From NCBI GenBank assembly GCA_030529425.1, contig JAUMWX010000007.1:1-64000 (forward strand): DNA of 64,000 nt, given 5' to 3'. The first letter of the stretch is position 1; the number at the start of each line of letters is the position of its first letter. This DNA is from Tissierellia bacterium. GTDB taxonomy: Bacteria > Bacillota > Clostridia > Tissierellales > Peptoniphilaceae. A model generated the notes under the pieces. The model did not search any database, had not been told where the DNA came from, and worked only from the letters and a program-made list of their open reading frames with translations. This document shows positions 7,968-17,678 of this stretch, one piece after another. The position numbers were made by a program, and so were the translations under genes.

Positions 7968-8957
7968 ATGAGAATAGTCATAGATTTGTTAGGTGCCGAC
8001 TTGGGGGCGGAAGAGATTGTAAATGGCGTTGTAGACAGTCTCGATTTTTCAAAAAGTAATTTTACATTGGTAGGCCCCAAGGCTGTTGGCGAAAAAGTGA
8101 TTGAAGAAAGAAAGGCGCCGATGGATAGATTTGAATTTATCGATACGGAAGAATTTGTAAGAAATGAAGAAGATCCTGTCAGAGCTTTGAGAAGAAAAAA
8201 AGATGCATCAATTGTACTTGGCTTGAACAGGTTAAATGAAGACGGATATGACGGAATTATAACCTGTGGCAGCACGGGAGCATTTATTGCGGGAGGAATA
8301 TTTATCACAAAGAGGACGGGAACTGTTGAGAGAGCAACATTGGCGACGGTAATACCCACATTGAAAGGAAAGACTATCTTGGTCGATTCCGGGGCGGTTG
8401 TTGATGCAAAACCTGAAATGTTGGAACAATTTGCTGTTATGGGATCTATTTATTCTCAAAAGTTTCTAAATATCGAAAACCCTAAAGTGGCACTTTTGAA
8501 TGTCGGAGTTGAAGAGGGCAAGGGAGATATTAGGACAAAGGAAGCATATGATTTGTTGAAAAAAAATACGAAAATCAACTTTGTGGGAAATCTTGAAGCG
8601 AGAGATTTCTTGGAGGGGAATGTAGATGTTGTAGTTACAGACGGATTTGCAGGAAATGTTCTTCTGAAGTCCACAGAGGGAACTGCAAAGGTATTGTTGA
8701 CGGAGATTAAAAACGGAATCATGTCAAAGTTGATTACAAAAATAGGAGCTTTACTGTTAAAACCCGTATTCGGCTCAATAAAGAAGAAATTTGATTATAA
8801 AGAAGTGGGAGTTGCCGTTCTTTTGGGGATAAGAAAACCTTTATTCAAGGCACACGGAAGCTCGGACAGAAAAGCTATAATGAATGGGATTAAGAATGCG
8901 GAAACATTTATAAATAACAATATAAATAAATATATAGAGGAGGAATTCAATGGTTGA
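7968..8957 (+). CDS. plsX: phosphate acyltransferase PlsX
   Basis: Makes acyl phosphate from acyl-ACP, the first step of PlsX/PlsY phospholipid synthesis, at the membrane face. Family features: an N-terminal VIDLLGAD (usual form D-x-x-G-G-D), TCGSTGAFIAGG, LVDSGA and a C-terminal VTDGFAGNVLLKS. It is 329 residues, as expected. An AGGACGGAG ribosome site precedes ATG 7968. It overlaps acpP by 8 bases, so the enzyme and its acyl carrier substrate are translationally linked. First gene of the operon that runs to ftsY. Confidence 0.95.
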   Translation: MRIVIDLLGADLGAEEIVNGVVDSLDFSKSNFTLVGPKAVGEKVIEERKAPMDRFEFIDTEEFVRNEEDPVRALRRKKDASIVLGLNRLNEDGYDGIITCGSTGAFIAGGIFITKRTGTVERATLATVIPTLKGKTILVDSGAVVDAKPEMLEQFAVMGSIYSQKFLNIENPKVALLNVGVEEGKGDIRTKEAYDLLKKNTKINFVGNLEARDFLEGNVDVVVTDGFAGNVLLKSTEGTAKVLLTEIKNGIMSKLITKIGALLLKPVFGSIKKKFDYKEVGVAVLLGIRKPLFKAHGSSDRKAIMNGIKNAETFINNNINKYIEEEFNG

Positions 8958-9174
8958 ACAAAAAATTATCGAGATTATTAAAGGTGAATTGGGAATAGAC
9001 GATTTCGATTTAGAGGCGGATTTAGTTAAGGAATATGAGATTGATTCAATAGGTTTATTAGATTTTATTATGACCGTGGAAGACGAATTTGAAGTGGAGT
9101 TTGAAGATGACGAATTGAGTAAAATCGTAACTGCAAAAGACATTATCGAATTGGTAGAAAAAAAAGTCGGTTAA
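8950..9174 (+). CDS. acpP: acyl carrier protein
   Basis: An acidic 74-residue four-helix protein with Ser33 in the motif DSIGLLDF as the likely phosphopantetheine attachment site. The usual fatty-acid ACP motif is DSL-(D/E)-x-V-E; here Ile and Gly replace Leu and Asp directly after the Ser, while the downstream TVEDEFEVEF is typical. The position between plsX and rnc is the standard place of the fatty-acid ACP in Firmicutes, so I call it AcpP despite the altered motif. It starts inside plsX (8-base overlap) with an AGGAGG site. Confidence 0.9.
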   Translation: MVEQKIIEIIKGELGIDDFDLEADLVKEYEIDSIGLLDFIMTVEDEFEVEFEDDELSKIVTAKDIIELVEKKVG

Positions 9175-9175
9175 T

Positions 9176-9895
9176 ATGATTACTGAATCAAGAATATTGG
9201 AATTAGCGGAATTTGAGAAAAATATTGATTATGAGTTCAAAAATAAAAGCCTGTTAAGTCAGGCTTTTACTCATAGTTCATACTCAAATGAGAATCAAAC
9301 CTACAAGAATCTGCATAACGAGAGACTGGAATTTTTAGGAGATGCGGTTTTGGAGCTTGTATTTTCTAAAATTCTGTATTACAAGTATAAAAATAGGGAT
9401 GAGGGTTTTTTGACTAAAAGACGCTCAAAATTGGTGTGTGAAAAATCTTTTGCATATTTAGCCGACAAATTTGAAATTTCTAAGTATTTATTACTTGGAA
9501 AGGGAGAGGATAAGACAGGAGGAAGAGAAAAAGACAGTATAAAGGCGGATGCGCTTGAAGCTATGTGCGGAGCAATGTATATTGACGGAGGCTTTGATTT
9601 CGTATTTAATTTTATAAATAAGAATTTTAAAAATTTGGAATACAATATCAGTAAAGAAGAGGAAGATTTTTTTGATTACAAATCTATTTTACAAGAATAT
9701 ATTCACAGAAATAAAAAAGGTGAATTTAAATATATTCTAAGTAAGGATGAGGGACCGGCACATTCTAAAACTTTTTACATGGATGTATATTTAAATTCAA
9801 AATTAATCGGAACCGGAATCGGAAAAAATAAAAAAGATGCCGAGCAACATGCTGCAAAGGAGGCATTGAGGAGGTTTGGTGTCATAAATGAGTAA
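9176..9895 (+). CDS. rnc: ribonuclease III
   Basis: Double-strand-specific endoribonuclease for rRNA and mRNA processing. The signature NERLEFLGDAVLELV occurs at residues about 48-62, with a second catalytic cluster ADALEAMCGAMYIDGG near 124. The C-terminal dsRNA-binding domain covers residues about 165-235 (YKSILQEYIH, then GIGKNKKDAEQHAAKEAL). 239 residues, full length. It starts one base after the acpP stop and overlaps the next gene by 8 bases. Confidence 0.97.
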   Translation: MITESRILELAEFEKNIDYEFKNKSLLSQAFTHSSYSNENQTYKNLHNERLEFLGDAVLELVFSKILYYKYKNRDEGFLTKRRSKLVCEKSFAYLADKFEISKYLLLGKGEDKTGGREKDSIKADALEAMCGAMYIDGGFDFVFNFINKNFKNLEYNISKEEEDFFDYKSILQEYIHRNKKGEFKYILSKDEGPAHSKTFYMDVYLNSKLIGTGIGKNKKDAEQHAAKEALRRFGVINE

Positions 9896-10928
9896 GAGAT
9901 ATATAATTCCGATATTTGTTCCGCATTTAGGTTGTCCGAATGACTGTATTTTCTGCAATCAGAAAAAAATTACCAACAGAAAGCAGGCAGTAGATAAAGC
10001 CGAAATAGTAAATGTGATAGAAACTCAACTCGGATATTTTCCTAAGAGTGACAATATTAAAGAAATAGCTTTTTTTGGAGGATCTTTTACTGCAATTGAC
10101 AGGGATCTGATGATTGAATATCTTGATATTGCACGCGATTATAAAAGAAGAAAAATTGTTAATTGCATAAGGATTTCAACCAGGCCGGATGCAATCGATG
10201 AAGAAATATTGGACATTCTTAAGGAATACGGCGTCGATATAATCGAGCTGGGAGTACAGTCGATGGATGATGAGGTTCTCAGAATGAATAATAGGGGACA
10301 TGATTCGAACTCGGTTGTAAGAGCGAGCAAATTGATTAAGAATTACGGGATCACACTCGGACATCAGATAATGCCCGGACTTTATATGGACAGTTTTGAA
10401 AAAACCGTCAAATCGGCAAAGAGATTGATAGAACTTAAGCCGGATATAGTCAGAATATATCCCACATTGATAATAAAAAACACCGTACTGGAAACCCTGT
10501 ATAATTTGAAAATTTATGAGCCGTTGAGTATGAATGAAGCTATTGAAATATCGGCTATTTTACTTAAAATGTTCACTGAGAATAATATCAAAGTCATCAG
10601 GGTCGGATTGCAAGTTACAGAAAATATAAATTTGGAAAATGATGTTGTTGCGGGGCCGTTTCACAGTGCTTTCAGACAATTGGTCGAGCAAAAGGGATAC
10701 CTGAACAAACAAATTGAAATCTTTGAAGAGCACAACATAAAGGATAAAAAAGAAGTAGTGATTTATTTGGATAGGAAGAAAATATCTTATGCTGTCGGAA
10801 ATAAAGGAAGTAACAAAAAAGAATTAATGAAGAGATTTAATTTGGAAAATATCAAGTATATTCCGGTAGATGAAGAGATATTTAATTTAGTAAAAGAAGA
10901 CGAAGTTATAGAAATAGGAGTACTATGA
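9888..10928 (+). CDS. radical SAM protein, Elp3-like
   Basis: A 4Fe-4S/SAM radical enzyme with the cluster motif Cys16-x3-Cys20-x2-Cys23 (CPNDCIFC), then AFFGGSFTAID and ELGVQSMDDEVL, as in the Elp3/YhcC-like family. The C-terminal acetyltransferase domain of true Elp3 is not evident; the protein is only 346 residues. Members of this group commonly sit between rnc and smc in clostridia and relatives. The substrate, possibly a tRNA or another RNA, is not established. It overlaps rnc by 8 and smc by 4 bases. Confidence 0.85.
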   Translation: MSKRYIIPIFVPHLGCPNDCIFCNQKKITNRKQAVDKAEIVNVIETQLGYFPKSDNIKEIAFFGGSFTAIDRDLMIEYLDIARDYKRRKIVNCIRISTRPDAIDEEILDILKEYGVDIIELGVQSMDDEVLRMNNRGHDSNSVVRASKLIKNYGITLGHQIMPGLYMDSFEKTVKSAKRLIELKPDIVRIYPTLIIKNTVLETLYNLKIYEPLSMNEAIEISAILLKMFTENNIKVIRVGLQVTENINLENDVVAGPFHSAFRQLVEQKGYLNKQIEIFEEHNIKDKKEVVIYLDRKKISYAVGNKGSNKKELMKRFNLENIKYIPVDEEIFNLVKEDEVIEIGVL

Positions 10929-13900
10929 AACTAAAATATTTGGAACTCTATGGATTCAAAAGTTTTGCCGAAAAGACAAGATTGACATTTGAAAAAGATA
11001 TTTCGGCGATAGTTGGACCTAACGGATCCGGAAAATCGAATATATCTGATGCGGTTAGATGGGTTTTAGGGGAGCAATCCGCTAAATCACTTCGAGGTGC
11101 AAAGATGGAGGATGTAATTTTCTCGGGTACGGAAACAAAAAAACAAATGAATATGGCTCAGGTTTCTATTACGATTGACAATTCGGACAAATCGCTACCT
11201 ATAGCATTTGAAGAAGTTAATGTTACGAGAAGAGTTTACAGAACCGGAGAGAGTGAATATCTTATTAATAACAGTCAGGTCAGGCTGAAAGATGTAAAAG
11301 AACTTTTCTTGGATACGGGGATTGGTAAGGACGGTTATTCTATAATAGGACAGGGTAGAATAGACGATATTCTAAACGGAAAAAGTGAAGAAAGAAGATA
11401 TATTTTTGAGGAAGCTTGCGGAATTTCAAAAAATAAGTATAAAAAAACCGAAGCTGAAAGAAAGCTCGTAAAAAATGAGGAAAATCTTAATTCACTTAAA
11501 GCTGAACTTAAAATCAAAGAGCAAGAAACTGAAATTCTCAGAAAACAATCTGAAAATGCCAAAGAAGGCATAAGATTGACAAATCTATTGGAAAAAATGG
11601 AGCTATCATTACTGAAACAGAGTGTTGATAAAATAAATACCGATATGCAAAAAGACATGTCTGATTTAGAATTTTTGAATATAAATTATGACGAAAAGAC
11701 GAGCAGAGTGAGTTTTTTGCAAGAGAGGGTGAAACCTACCCAAGAGAAAATTTGGGCACTCGAGGAAAAATTGCAAAATTCAAGACAGATTATAAGCTCA
11801 AATGATAAAAAACAACAAAACTATCAAAATGATATCAATATTCTGTCTGAAAAGTTAAAATTTTATAAAAATGATATAGACAGAATTTCCAAAGATATAA
11901 TCAGGCGCGATGAAAAAAACGAGATCAGTAAAAAACTGATAGAGGAAAAAAGCAATCAAAAAATGGTTTTGGAAAATGAGAAGAAGAAACTGTTGAAAGA
12001 TATTGAGAAGATTGACGAAAAATCTGAAAAGGATAAAAATACAAAACTTGAAATAACAAATCAAATCACCGAAATAGTGAGAAAAATCAACGCAAAGCGT
12101 AACACATTATCAGATTTAAATGTGGATAAAAGCACAAAAGAACAGTTGGATAATTCGAATAAAAAGCTTAAAGAGAATTATATTCAGGAAATCGGACAAT
12201 TAGAACATACCATTTCCGAAAAACATAAACTCAAGGAAAAATATTTACAAAAATTGTCAGAAATTGAGGAGAAAATAGAAAAAAACTCTTTTGAAATATC
12301 AGAGTTGGTAGATAAAAGAGAGTTAAACAATAAAGAAATTGAAAACTTAAGCGAGAAATTTAACCGAGAAAAAAGTGTTTATTTAAAAAAGGAATCCGAG
12401 AGAGATATATTATTAAATATATACAGGTCATATGAGGGTTATTACAAACCGGTTCAAAATCTACTAAAGGAAACTGACAGAAATTTCGAGATTTCAAAAA
12501 AGATAGTGGGTGTTTTGGCGGAACTTATAGAGGTGGATTCTACTTATAAGACTGCGGTTGATGTTACAATGTCATCATCTCTTCAAAATATAGTTGTAGG
12601 TGATGAAAATGATGCAAAGTATCTGATTGAATATATTAAAAAACATAATTTCGGTAGAATAACATTCTTGCCTATTTCTAAAATTGAGGGAAATAATTAC
12701 AATATTTCTCATCCTTTAGTAATAGATACTTTGAATAAATTGGTAAAATATGACGGAAGAATTGAGAACATCATTAATCATTTCCTGTCAAGGACTGTTT
12801 TGGTAAGGAATATGGATGATGCTATAAAAGTTTCCAAAGATGTCAAGGGATTCAGAATTGTAACATTGGAAGGTGAGATAATTAATTCTTGGGGGTCGAT
12901 GGTAGGTGGAAACATCTATAAAAAAGAGACCAACAGTTTGATAAACAGAAAAAAAGAGCTGCAAAATATTGAAGATTTTTTGAACATTAAGGGTAAAGAA
13001 ATTGCTTTGGTAGAAAAAAAGATTGAAAGTTTTAGAAAATGCCACGATGATTTAATGTATGAATTGTCAATCAGAGATGATGCAAATAAAAAACTTATAA
13101 TCGAAAAAAACAATATCTCCAATAATTTGAGGGAGCTTGAGGTTGAAAGAGGATTTAATGAAAACAGGCTCAATGAATACAAAGATTTGCTTGAAAAAGC
13201 GATTGAAAGTTTAAGAGAAGTCGATTTTTCAAATATACATGAGCTTGAAACTGAAATAAAATCAATTGAAATCAGCTATAATGATCTGATGAAAAAAGAT
13301 TTTGAGATTTCAGAAGTTATTATGGAAAATGACAGAAATAAAATCAAGTTGGATTCGCAATCCGAGATATTGAACAGAGACTACAATCTTCTTATAAATG
13401 ATATCGAAAACCTCAACATTGATATTGAAAATGAAATGAAGAGCAAAAAATTTGACGAAAAGACTTTGGAAAGCATAAAATTACAAAATCTCGAGTCGGA
13501 GAATAAAATCGTGGAACTTTCAAAATCAATTGATGATCTCGGCTCTACTCATGATGAATTACTTAAAGTTATAGAAAGTTTAGATTCCGAAGTAAAAAAA
13601 TTAAAAGAGAATATATCCAAGGATACAAGCGAAATTAATTCATTGAAAGAGAATATATCCGAAGTGGAAAAAAATAAATACAGGCTTGAACTTAAAATTG
13701 AAAATTCCGAGTCTAAAATTGATGAACTACACAATAATTATATGGAAACATACGGATCGGATATGTTTGAATTAAGAAAAAAGCTTGAAAATGCCGAAAT
13801 TGTAAAAACAGGTAAAAAAGAGGTAATAGATATAAAAAATCAATTATCCAAAATCGGATATTTTAATTTTGATTCAATTGAACAATATAATATTGCTTTC

Positions 13901-14464
13901 GAGGATTTGGAATTTACGAGAAAACAATATGACGATTTGGTATCTACGAAAAATGATATTTTAAATATGATTAAGACTATCGAAAAAGATATGATAGCAA
14001 TGTTTAAGGACGGCTTTGAAAAGATTAACAGAAAGTTCGGCGAAGTCTTTCAAATACTATTTGACGGAGGGAACGCTTCGGTTTCTTTGGACGGAGATGA
14101 TGTGTTGAGTGCGGGAATTGAAATAAATGCAAAACCTCCGGGAAAGAAGTTAAAGAGTCTGGGTTTACTCTCCGGAGGGGAGAAGGCATTAACTGCTGTA
14201 GCTTTGTTATTTTCAATATTTGAAATAAATCCGGCACCGTTTTGTGTGCTTGATGAAATAGATGCTGCATTAGATGAATCAAATATAAGCAGATATATAA
14301 AATATCTGAAATCAATGGTTGAAAATACTCAATTTATAATGATTACACACAGAAAAGTTACAATGGAAATGGCGGAAATTCTTTATGGAGTTACAATGGA
14401 AGAGAAAGGAATTTCAAAAGTCATAACCTTGGCTTTGGACAAATATAGGGGGAAGAATGTTTAA
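10925..14464 (+). CDS. smc: chromosome partition protein SMC
   Basis: Chromosome condensation and segregation ATPase of 1179 residues. Walker A GPNGSGKSN is at residues 31-39; long coiled-coil arms flank a hinge at about 500-680 (GVLAELIEVDSTYKTAVDV through GSMVGGNIYKK); the ABC signature LLSGGEKAL lies near 1081-1089 and Walker B with the catalytic Glu (VLDEID) near 1108-1113. All elements of an intact SMC head, arm and hinge are present. It overlaps its neighbours by 4 and 8 bases. The scpA/scpB partners are not in the window. Confidence 0.97.
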   Translation: MKLKYLELYGFKSFAEKTRLTFEKDISAIVGPNGSGKSNISDAVRWVLGEQSAKSLRGAKMEDVIFSGTETKKQMNMAQVSITIDNSDKSLPIAFEEVNVTRRVYRTGESEYLINNSQVRLKDVKELFLDTGIGKDGYSIIGQGRIDDILNGKSEERRYIFEEACGISKNKYKKTEAERKLVKNEENLNSLKAELKIKEQETEILRKQSENAKEGIRLTNLLEKMELSLLKQSVDKINTDMQKDMSDLEFLNINYDEKTSRVSFLQERVKPTQEKIWALEEKLQNSRQIISSNDKKQQNYQNDINILSEKLKFYKNDIDRISKDIIRRDEKNEISKKLIEEKSNQKMVLENEKKKLLKDIEKIDEKSEKDKNTKLEITNQITEIVRKINAKRNTLSDLNVDKSTKEQLDNSNKKLKENYIQEIGQLEHTISEKHKLKEKYLQKLSEIEEKIEKNSFEISELVDKRELNNKEIENLSEKFNREKSVYLKKESERDILLNIYRSYEGYYKPVQNLLKETDRNFEISKKIVGVLAELIEVDSTYKTAVDVTMSSSLQNIVVGDENDAKYLIEYIKKHNFGRITFLPISKIEGNNYNISHPLVIDTLNKLVKYDGRIENIINHFLSRTVLVRNMDDAIKVSKDVKGFRIVTLEGEIINSWGSMVGGNIYKKETNSLINRKKELQNIEDFLNIKGKEIALVEKKIESFRKCHDDLMYELSIRDDANKKLIIEKNNISNNLRELEVERGFNENRLNEYKDLLEKAIESLREVDFSNIHELETEIKSIEISYNDLMKKDFEISEVIMENDRNKIKLDSQSEILNRDYNLLINDIENLNIDIENEMKSKKFDEKTLESIKLQNLESENKIVELSKSIDDLGSTHDELLKVIESLDSEVKKLKENISKDTSEINSLKENISEVEKNKYRLELKIENSESKIDELHNNYMETYGSDMFELRKKLENAEIVKTGKKEVIDIKNQLSKIGYFNFDSIEQYNIAFEDLEFTRKQYDDLVSTKNDILNMIKTIEKDMIAMFKDGFEKINRKFGEVFQILFDGGNASVSLDGDDVLSAGIEINAKPPGKKLKSLGLLSGGEKALTAVALLFSIFEINPAPFCVLDEIDAALDESNISRYIKYLKSMVENTQFIMITHRKVTMEMAEILYGVTMEEKGISKVITLALDKYRGKNV

Positions 14465-15626
14465 AAAACTATTTGGATTCGGTAACAAAAATAATAAGGA
14501 CAAGAAGACGGAAAGCTTGGATGAGTCACCAAAGGCACAGGAAATATCCGAAGATGAGGTTATTGATAGTATTGAAGAAGCGATAACCTCCGTTTCTGAA
14601 AATTCGACGCAAGAATATAAAATTAAAACCGAAGATATTGAAAATAATAATGCTTTTATTCCTGAAGATCCAAGTGAATCTTTTGAAATGCAAACTGAGA
14701 AACCTAAGAAAAAAGGTTTTTTGGAAAGATTAAAGTCGGGTTTGTTAAAAACCAGAGATGCAATGAGCTCCTCAATAGATAATTTGATTAACGGAAAGGC
14801 TAAAATTGACGATGATTTGTATGACGAACTTGAAGAAATAATGATATCTGCGGATATGGGTGTTGATACTACGATTAAAATGATTGATAGATTGAGAGAT
14901 ACGATTGAAGAAAAGCACATAAGAGAGCCTAAAATGATTAAATCCGAATTGGAACAAATTATGAAGGAGGAACTTAAAATTAAAAACTCCGACAATGAAT
15001 TGAATTTTGAACAGGGTAAACAGGCAATAATTCTTATAATAGGGGTTAATGGTGTAGGAAAGACGACCACAATTGGGAAATTGGCTCATAATCTTCAGTC
15101 GGAAGGAAGAAGTGTCCTATTGGCTGCAGCAGACACATTTAGAGCGGCTGCGATTGATCAACTTACGGAGTGGGCAAACAGGGCAAATGTTGAAATAATA
15201 GCACATAATGAAGGAGCTGATCCGGCATCCGTGGTTTTTGATGCTATAAAATCTCAAAGAGCTAAAAATAAAGATGTTTTAATAATCGATACTGCGGGAA
15301 GGCTTCACAATAAGAAGAACCTTATGAATGAATTGGAAAAAATTAATCGTATTATTTCAAGAGAACATCCGGAAGCTACAAGGGAAACCTTGCTTGTTCT
15401 TGATGCGACGACCGGACAAAATGCGATTTTCCAAGCAAAAGAGTTCAACAATGTAACCGATATATCGGGAATAGTGTTGACAAAACTTGACGGAACCGCA
15501 AAAGGTGGAGTTGTATTTCCGCTACAAGTTGAGCACAATATCCCTGTAAAATATATAGGAGTCGGGGAAGGTATAGACAACTTGGAGAAATTTGACTCTG
15601 ATAAATTCGTTGAAGCTCTATTTTAA
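14457..15626 (+). CDS. ftsY: signal recognition particle receptor FtsY
   Basis: SRP receptor GTPase at the membrane. The first ~85 residues form the acidic, low-complexity A domain. The NG domain then carries the P-loop GVNGVGKTT (residues 196-204), the DTAGR motif (278-282), TKLDGTAKGG and the C-terminal GVGEGIDNLEKF. It is 389 residues. It ends the plsX operon and starts 8 bases inside smc; the smc-ftsY order is typical in Firmicutes. Confidence 0.97.
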   Translation: MFKKLFGFGNKNNKDKKTESLDESPKAQEISEDEVIDSIEEAITSVSENSTQEYKIKTEDIENNNAFIPEDPSESFEMQTEKPKKKGFLERLKSGLLKTRDAMSSSIDNLINGKAKIDDDLYDELEEIMISADMGVDTTIKMIDRLRDTIEEKHIREPKMIKSELEQIMKEELKIKNSDNELNFEQGKQAIILIIGVNGVGKTTTIGKLAHNLQSEGRSVLLAAADTFRAAAIDQLTEWANRANVEIIAHNEGADPASVVFDAIKSQRAKNKDVLIIDTAGRLHNKKNLMNELEKINRIISREHPEATRETLLVLDATTGQNAIFQAKEFNNVTDISGIVLTKLDGTAKGGVVFPLQVEHNIPVKYIGVGEGIDNLEKFDSDKFVEALF

Positions 15627-15631
15627 ATAAT

Positions 15632-15675
15632 AAATGTCAGATGGATGAATTTCATATTCATATATCTGACATTTT
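15632..15675. terminator. terminator between ftsY and mgsA
   Basis: Arms 15632-15642 and 15664-15674 pair, an inner ATGAAT/ATTCAT stem extends the fold, and a T-run follows. It lies between convergent genes and can serve both. Confidence 0.85.
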
Positions 15676-15688
15676 TATGTGTAAATAA

Positions 15689-16174
15689 TTATTCCGACAA
15701 GTCAAATTTATCAATTCTGTTTTTTACATTTTGACTTCCGTTTGGAACATATTTTATATTTTCTTTATCCAAAAAGTCGGATTCGAGCAATATGCTTGCA
15801 CTTAAAGGACTCATGGCAACCGGAACATCATATAGCACAGCTATCCTCAACAACGCCTTTACATCAGGATCATGAGGCTGTGCTTTCATCGGGTCCCAGA
15901 AAAATATCAACAGATCTATTTCTCCGTTCGAAATTGCAGCTCCAATTTGCTGATCTCCTCCGAGCGGACCGGAGTTATAAGAATGTATATCCAATCCGAA
16001 ATTTTCCCTTATTATTGTCGAAGTGGTTCCGGTACCGCAAAGACTGTGTTGATTCAATATTTCCACCTTATTTGCCATCCACGCGAACAGTTCGGTTTTA
16101 AGACCGTCATGTGCGACGATTGCAATCCTTTTTTTCTTGGGTACAATGACTTTTTTTAATGGTGAATTATTCAT
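15689..16174 (-). CDS. mgsA: methylglyoxal synthase
   Basis: Converts dihydroxyacetone phosphate to methylglyoxal and phosphate, a glycolytic overflow bypass. Visible active-site elements are AHDG (Asp23), the phosphate loop CGTGTTS, SGPLGGDQQIGA with catalytic Asp74, and FFWDP followed by His101-Asp-Pro-Asp. At 161 residues it is slightly longer than the E. coli enzyme because of a basic N-terminal tail. A GGGAGG site precedes the start. Monocistronic, convergent with ftsY. Two ORFs on the opposite strand in this stretch are shadows. Confidence 0.96.
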   Translation of the reverse strand: MNNSPLKKVIVPKKKRIAIVAHDGLKTELFAWMANKVEILNQHSLCGTGTTSTIIRENFGLDIHSYNSGPLGGDQQIGAAISNGEIDLLIFFWDPMKAQPHDPDVKALLRIAVLYDVPVAMSPLSASILLESDFLDKENIKYVPNGSQNVKNRIDKFDLSE

Positions 16175-16352
16175 ATTTTCCTCCCGAGTATAAAACTAAA
16201 ATCATAGAAATTATTTAAATATCAAAGAAAATTCAAAATGATTCATTTTAATATTATATGTAAATTATAACATTCATCTTAACATAACTCCAAATTCATT
16301 TTAATTTGTATAACTCAGATACTAAAATCGGAGCAAATTATAATTAGCACTG

Positions 16353-16382
16353 TTAAAAGTTTTAACTTTGTTGTAATATAAT
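16353..16382 (+). promoter_or_regulatory. putative promoter of the C39-like protease operon
   Basis: TTAAAA (16353-16358) and TATAAT (16377-16382) are separated by 18 bases and lie just ahead of an AGGAGA ribosome site. The upstream gap 16175-16352 is AT-rich with no coding signal. Confidence 0.45.
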
Positions 16383-16398
16383 TCTCATAGGAGAATTT

Positions 16399-17670
16399 AT
16401 GAAAAGAATAATATATATAATAGTTTTAATTTTTTGTTTACATTTCAATGTTTATGCCATAGAGGAAAAATCTTTTTTAGACAGAGCCTCGATATTTATA
16501 AAATTCGGTACATTGGATACCGGGTGGAGAGAAATCAAGGGAGAAAAATTTTATTTTGTTGAAAGCGACAAAATAGCTAAGGAATGGAAAAGTATTGACG
16601 GAAATTGGTACTATTTTTTAAAATCCGGAGCGATGGCGAAAGGTTGGAACAAAATAAATAATTCCGTTTTCTACTTTGGAGAGGACGGGAAAATGCGTAC
16701 TTCCCTACAAGAAATAGAGGGTGCGAAATACTATTTTAATGATTTCGGAATGATGATGACCGGTTGGCAAAATTATGACGGAAACACATTATATTTTAAT
16801 AAGGACGGAAAATTGGCTTCCGGATGGACTCAGATAGACGGCAATATGCTATATATTGACGAGAATTCCAGAAAGCTTGTCGGTTGGCAGAAAATCGGTG
16901 ACGAGTGGTGGTATTTCGATAAAAACGGCATAGCAATAGGCAAAAACAGTGTCTCGACAATTGAAAGTGGGGAAGATTTTTTTAGATACTATAATCCGAA
17001 TTCAAGGAACAGCATAAGTCAAGATGAAAAAACGGAACTAATCGAAAATTTACCGGATGACTTGAGGGAAAAAATTGAGAATTATCCCGAGACTGAAAAC
17101 TCGATTATCAAGTATTTTGATTCGGACAATAATGATGTAATAGATATTTCCGAAGAGGTAAAGATTGCAAAAATTGATCCGAAAAGAAAAAATATGCCAT
17201 ACTTTAGCCAATGGGATACCAGATGGGCATTTGAGATGATTGCCGGTGAATATATGGCGACCAATGCTTGCGGACCTACGGTTTTATCAAGTATATATAT
17301 AGCTTATACCGGAGATACGGATATGGATCCTGTAGAAATGACAAAGTATGCATTAAGGAACGGTTGGTACTTCAGTTCAGGATCTGCATTGGCACTGATG
17401 AGTAGCGGTGCTGTCGGACTTGGATTGGAATCAACTCAAATATCGGTTGATGAAGACAGTATTTTACAATCCTTAGATGAGGGGAAGGTAGTTGTTTTAT
17501 TGGTTACTCCTGGAGATTTTACGAATTACGGTCATTTTATAGTTTTGCAAAGTTATGACTCCAAAGGTGTATATATTTACGATCCGAACAGTTATGACAA
17601 CAGCAATAAAATATGGGATTTGAACAGGATACTTGAACAGACATCGGCGGCATGGGAAATATATAAATAA
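16399..17670 (+). CDS. secreted cell-wall-binding-repeat protein with C39-like peptidase domain
   Basis: Residues 1-21 form a signal peptide (basic start, hydrophobic core, VYA cleavage region). Residues about 36-190 contain repeats of the choline/cell-wall-binding type (GWREIKGEKFYF, EWKSIDGNWYYF, GWNKINNSVFYF, GWQNYDGNTLYF, GWTQIDGNMLYI, GWQKIGDEWWYF). A C39-like cysteine peptidase domain follows, with Cys291 in NACGPT, His379 in YGHFIVL and Asp395 in YDPN as a plausible catalytic triad. The protein is probably attached non-covalently to the wall or to teichoic acids and cleaves peptides or peptidoglycan cross-bridges. The substrate is not known. Confidence 0.85.
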   Translation: MKRIIYIIVLIFCLHFNVYAIEEKSFLDRASIFIKFGTLDTGWREIKGEKFYFVESDKIAKEWKSIDGNWYYFLKSGAMAKGWNKINNSVFYFGEDGKMRTSLQEIEGAKYYFNDFGMMMTGWQNYDGNTLYFNKDGKLASGWTQIDGNMLYIDENSRKLVGWQKIGDEWWYFDKNGIAIGKNSVSTIESGEDFFRYYNPNSRNSISQDEKTELIENLPDDLREKIENYPETENSIIKYFDSDNNDVIDISEEVKIAKIDPKRKNMPYFSQWDTRWAFEMIAGEYMATNACGPTVLSSIYIAYTGDTDMDPVEMTKYALRNGWYFSSGSALALMSSGAVGLGLESTQISVDEDSILQSLDEGKVVVLLVTPGDFTNYGHFIVLQSYDSKGVYIYDPNSYDNSNKIWDLNRILEQTSAAWEIYK

Positions 17671-17678
17671 GGAGAGCT

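Noticed and set aside
15742-16159. Plus-strand ORFs opposite mgsA
   Set aside because: They lie wholly over the well-supported methylglyoxal synthase on the other strand, lack ribosome sites and have protein-unlike composition.
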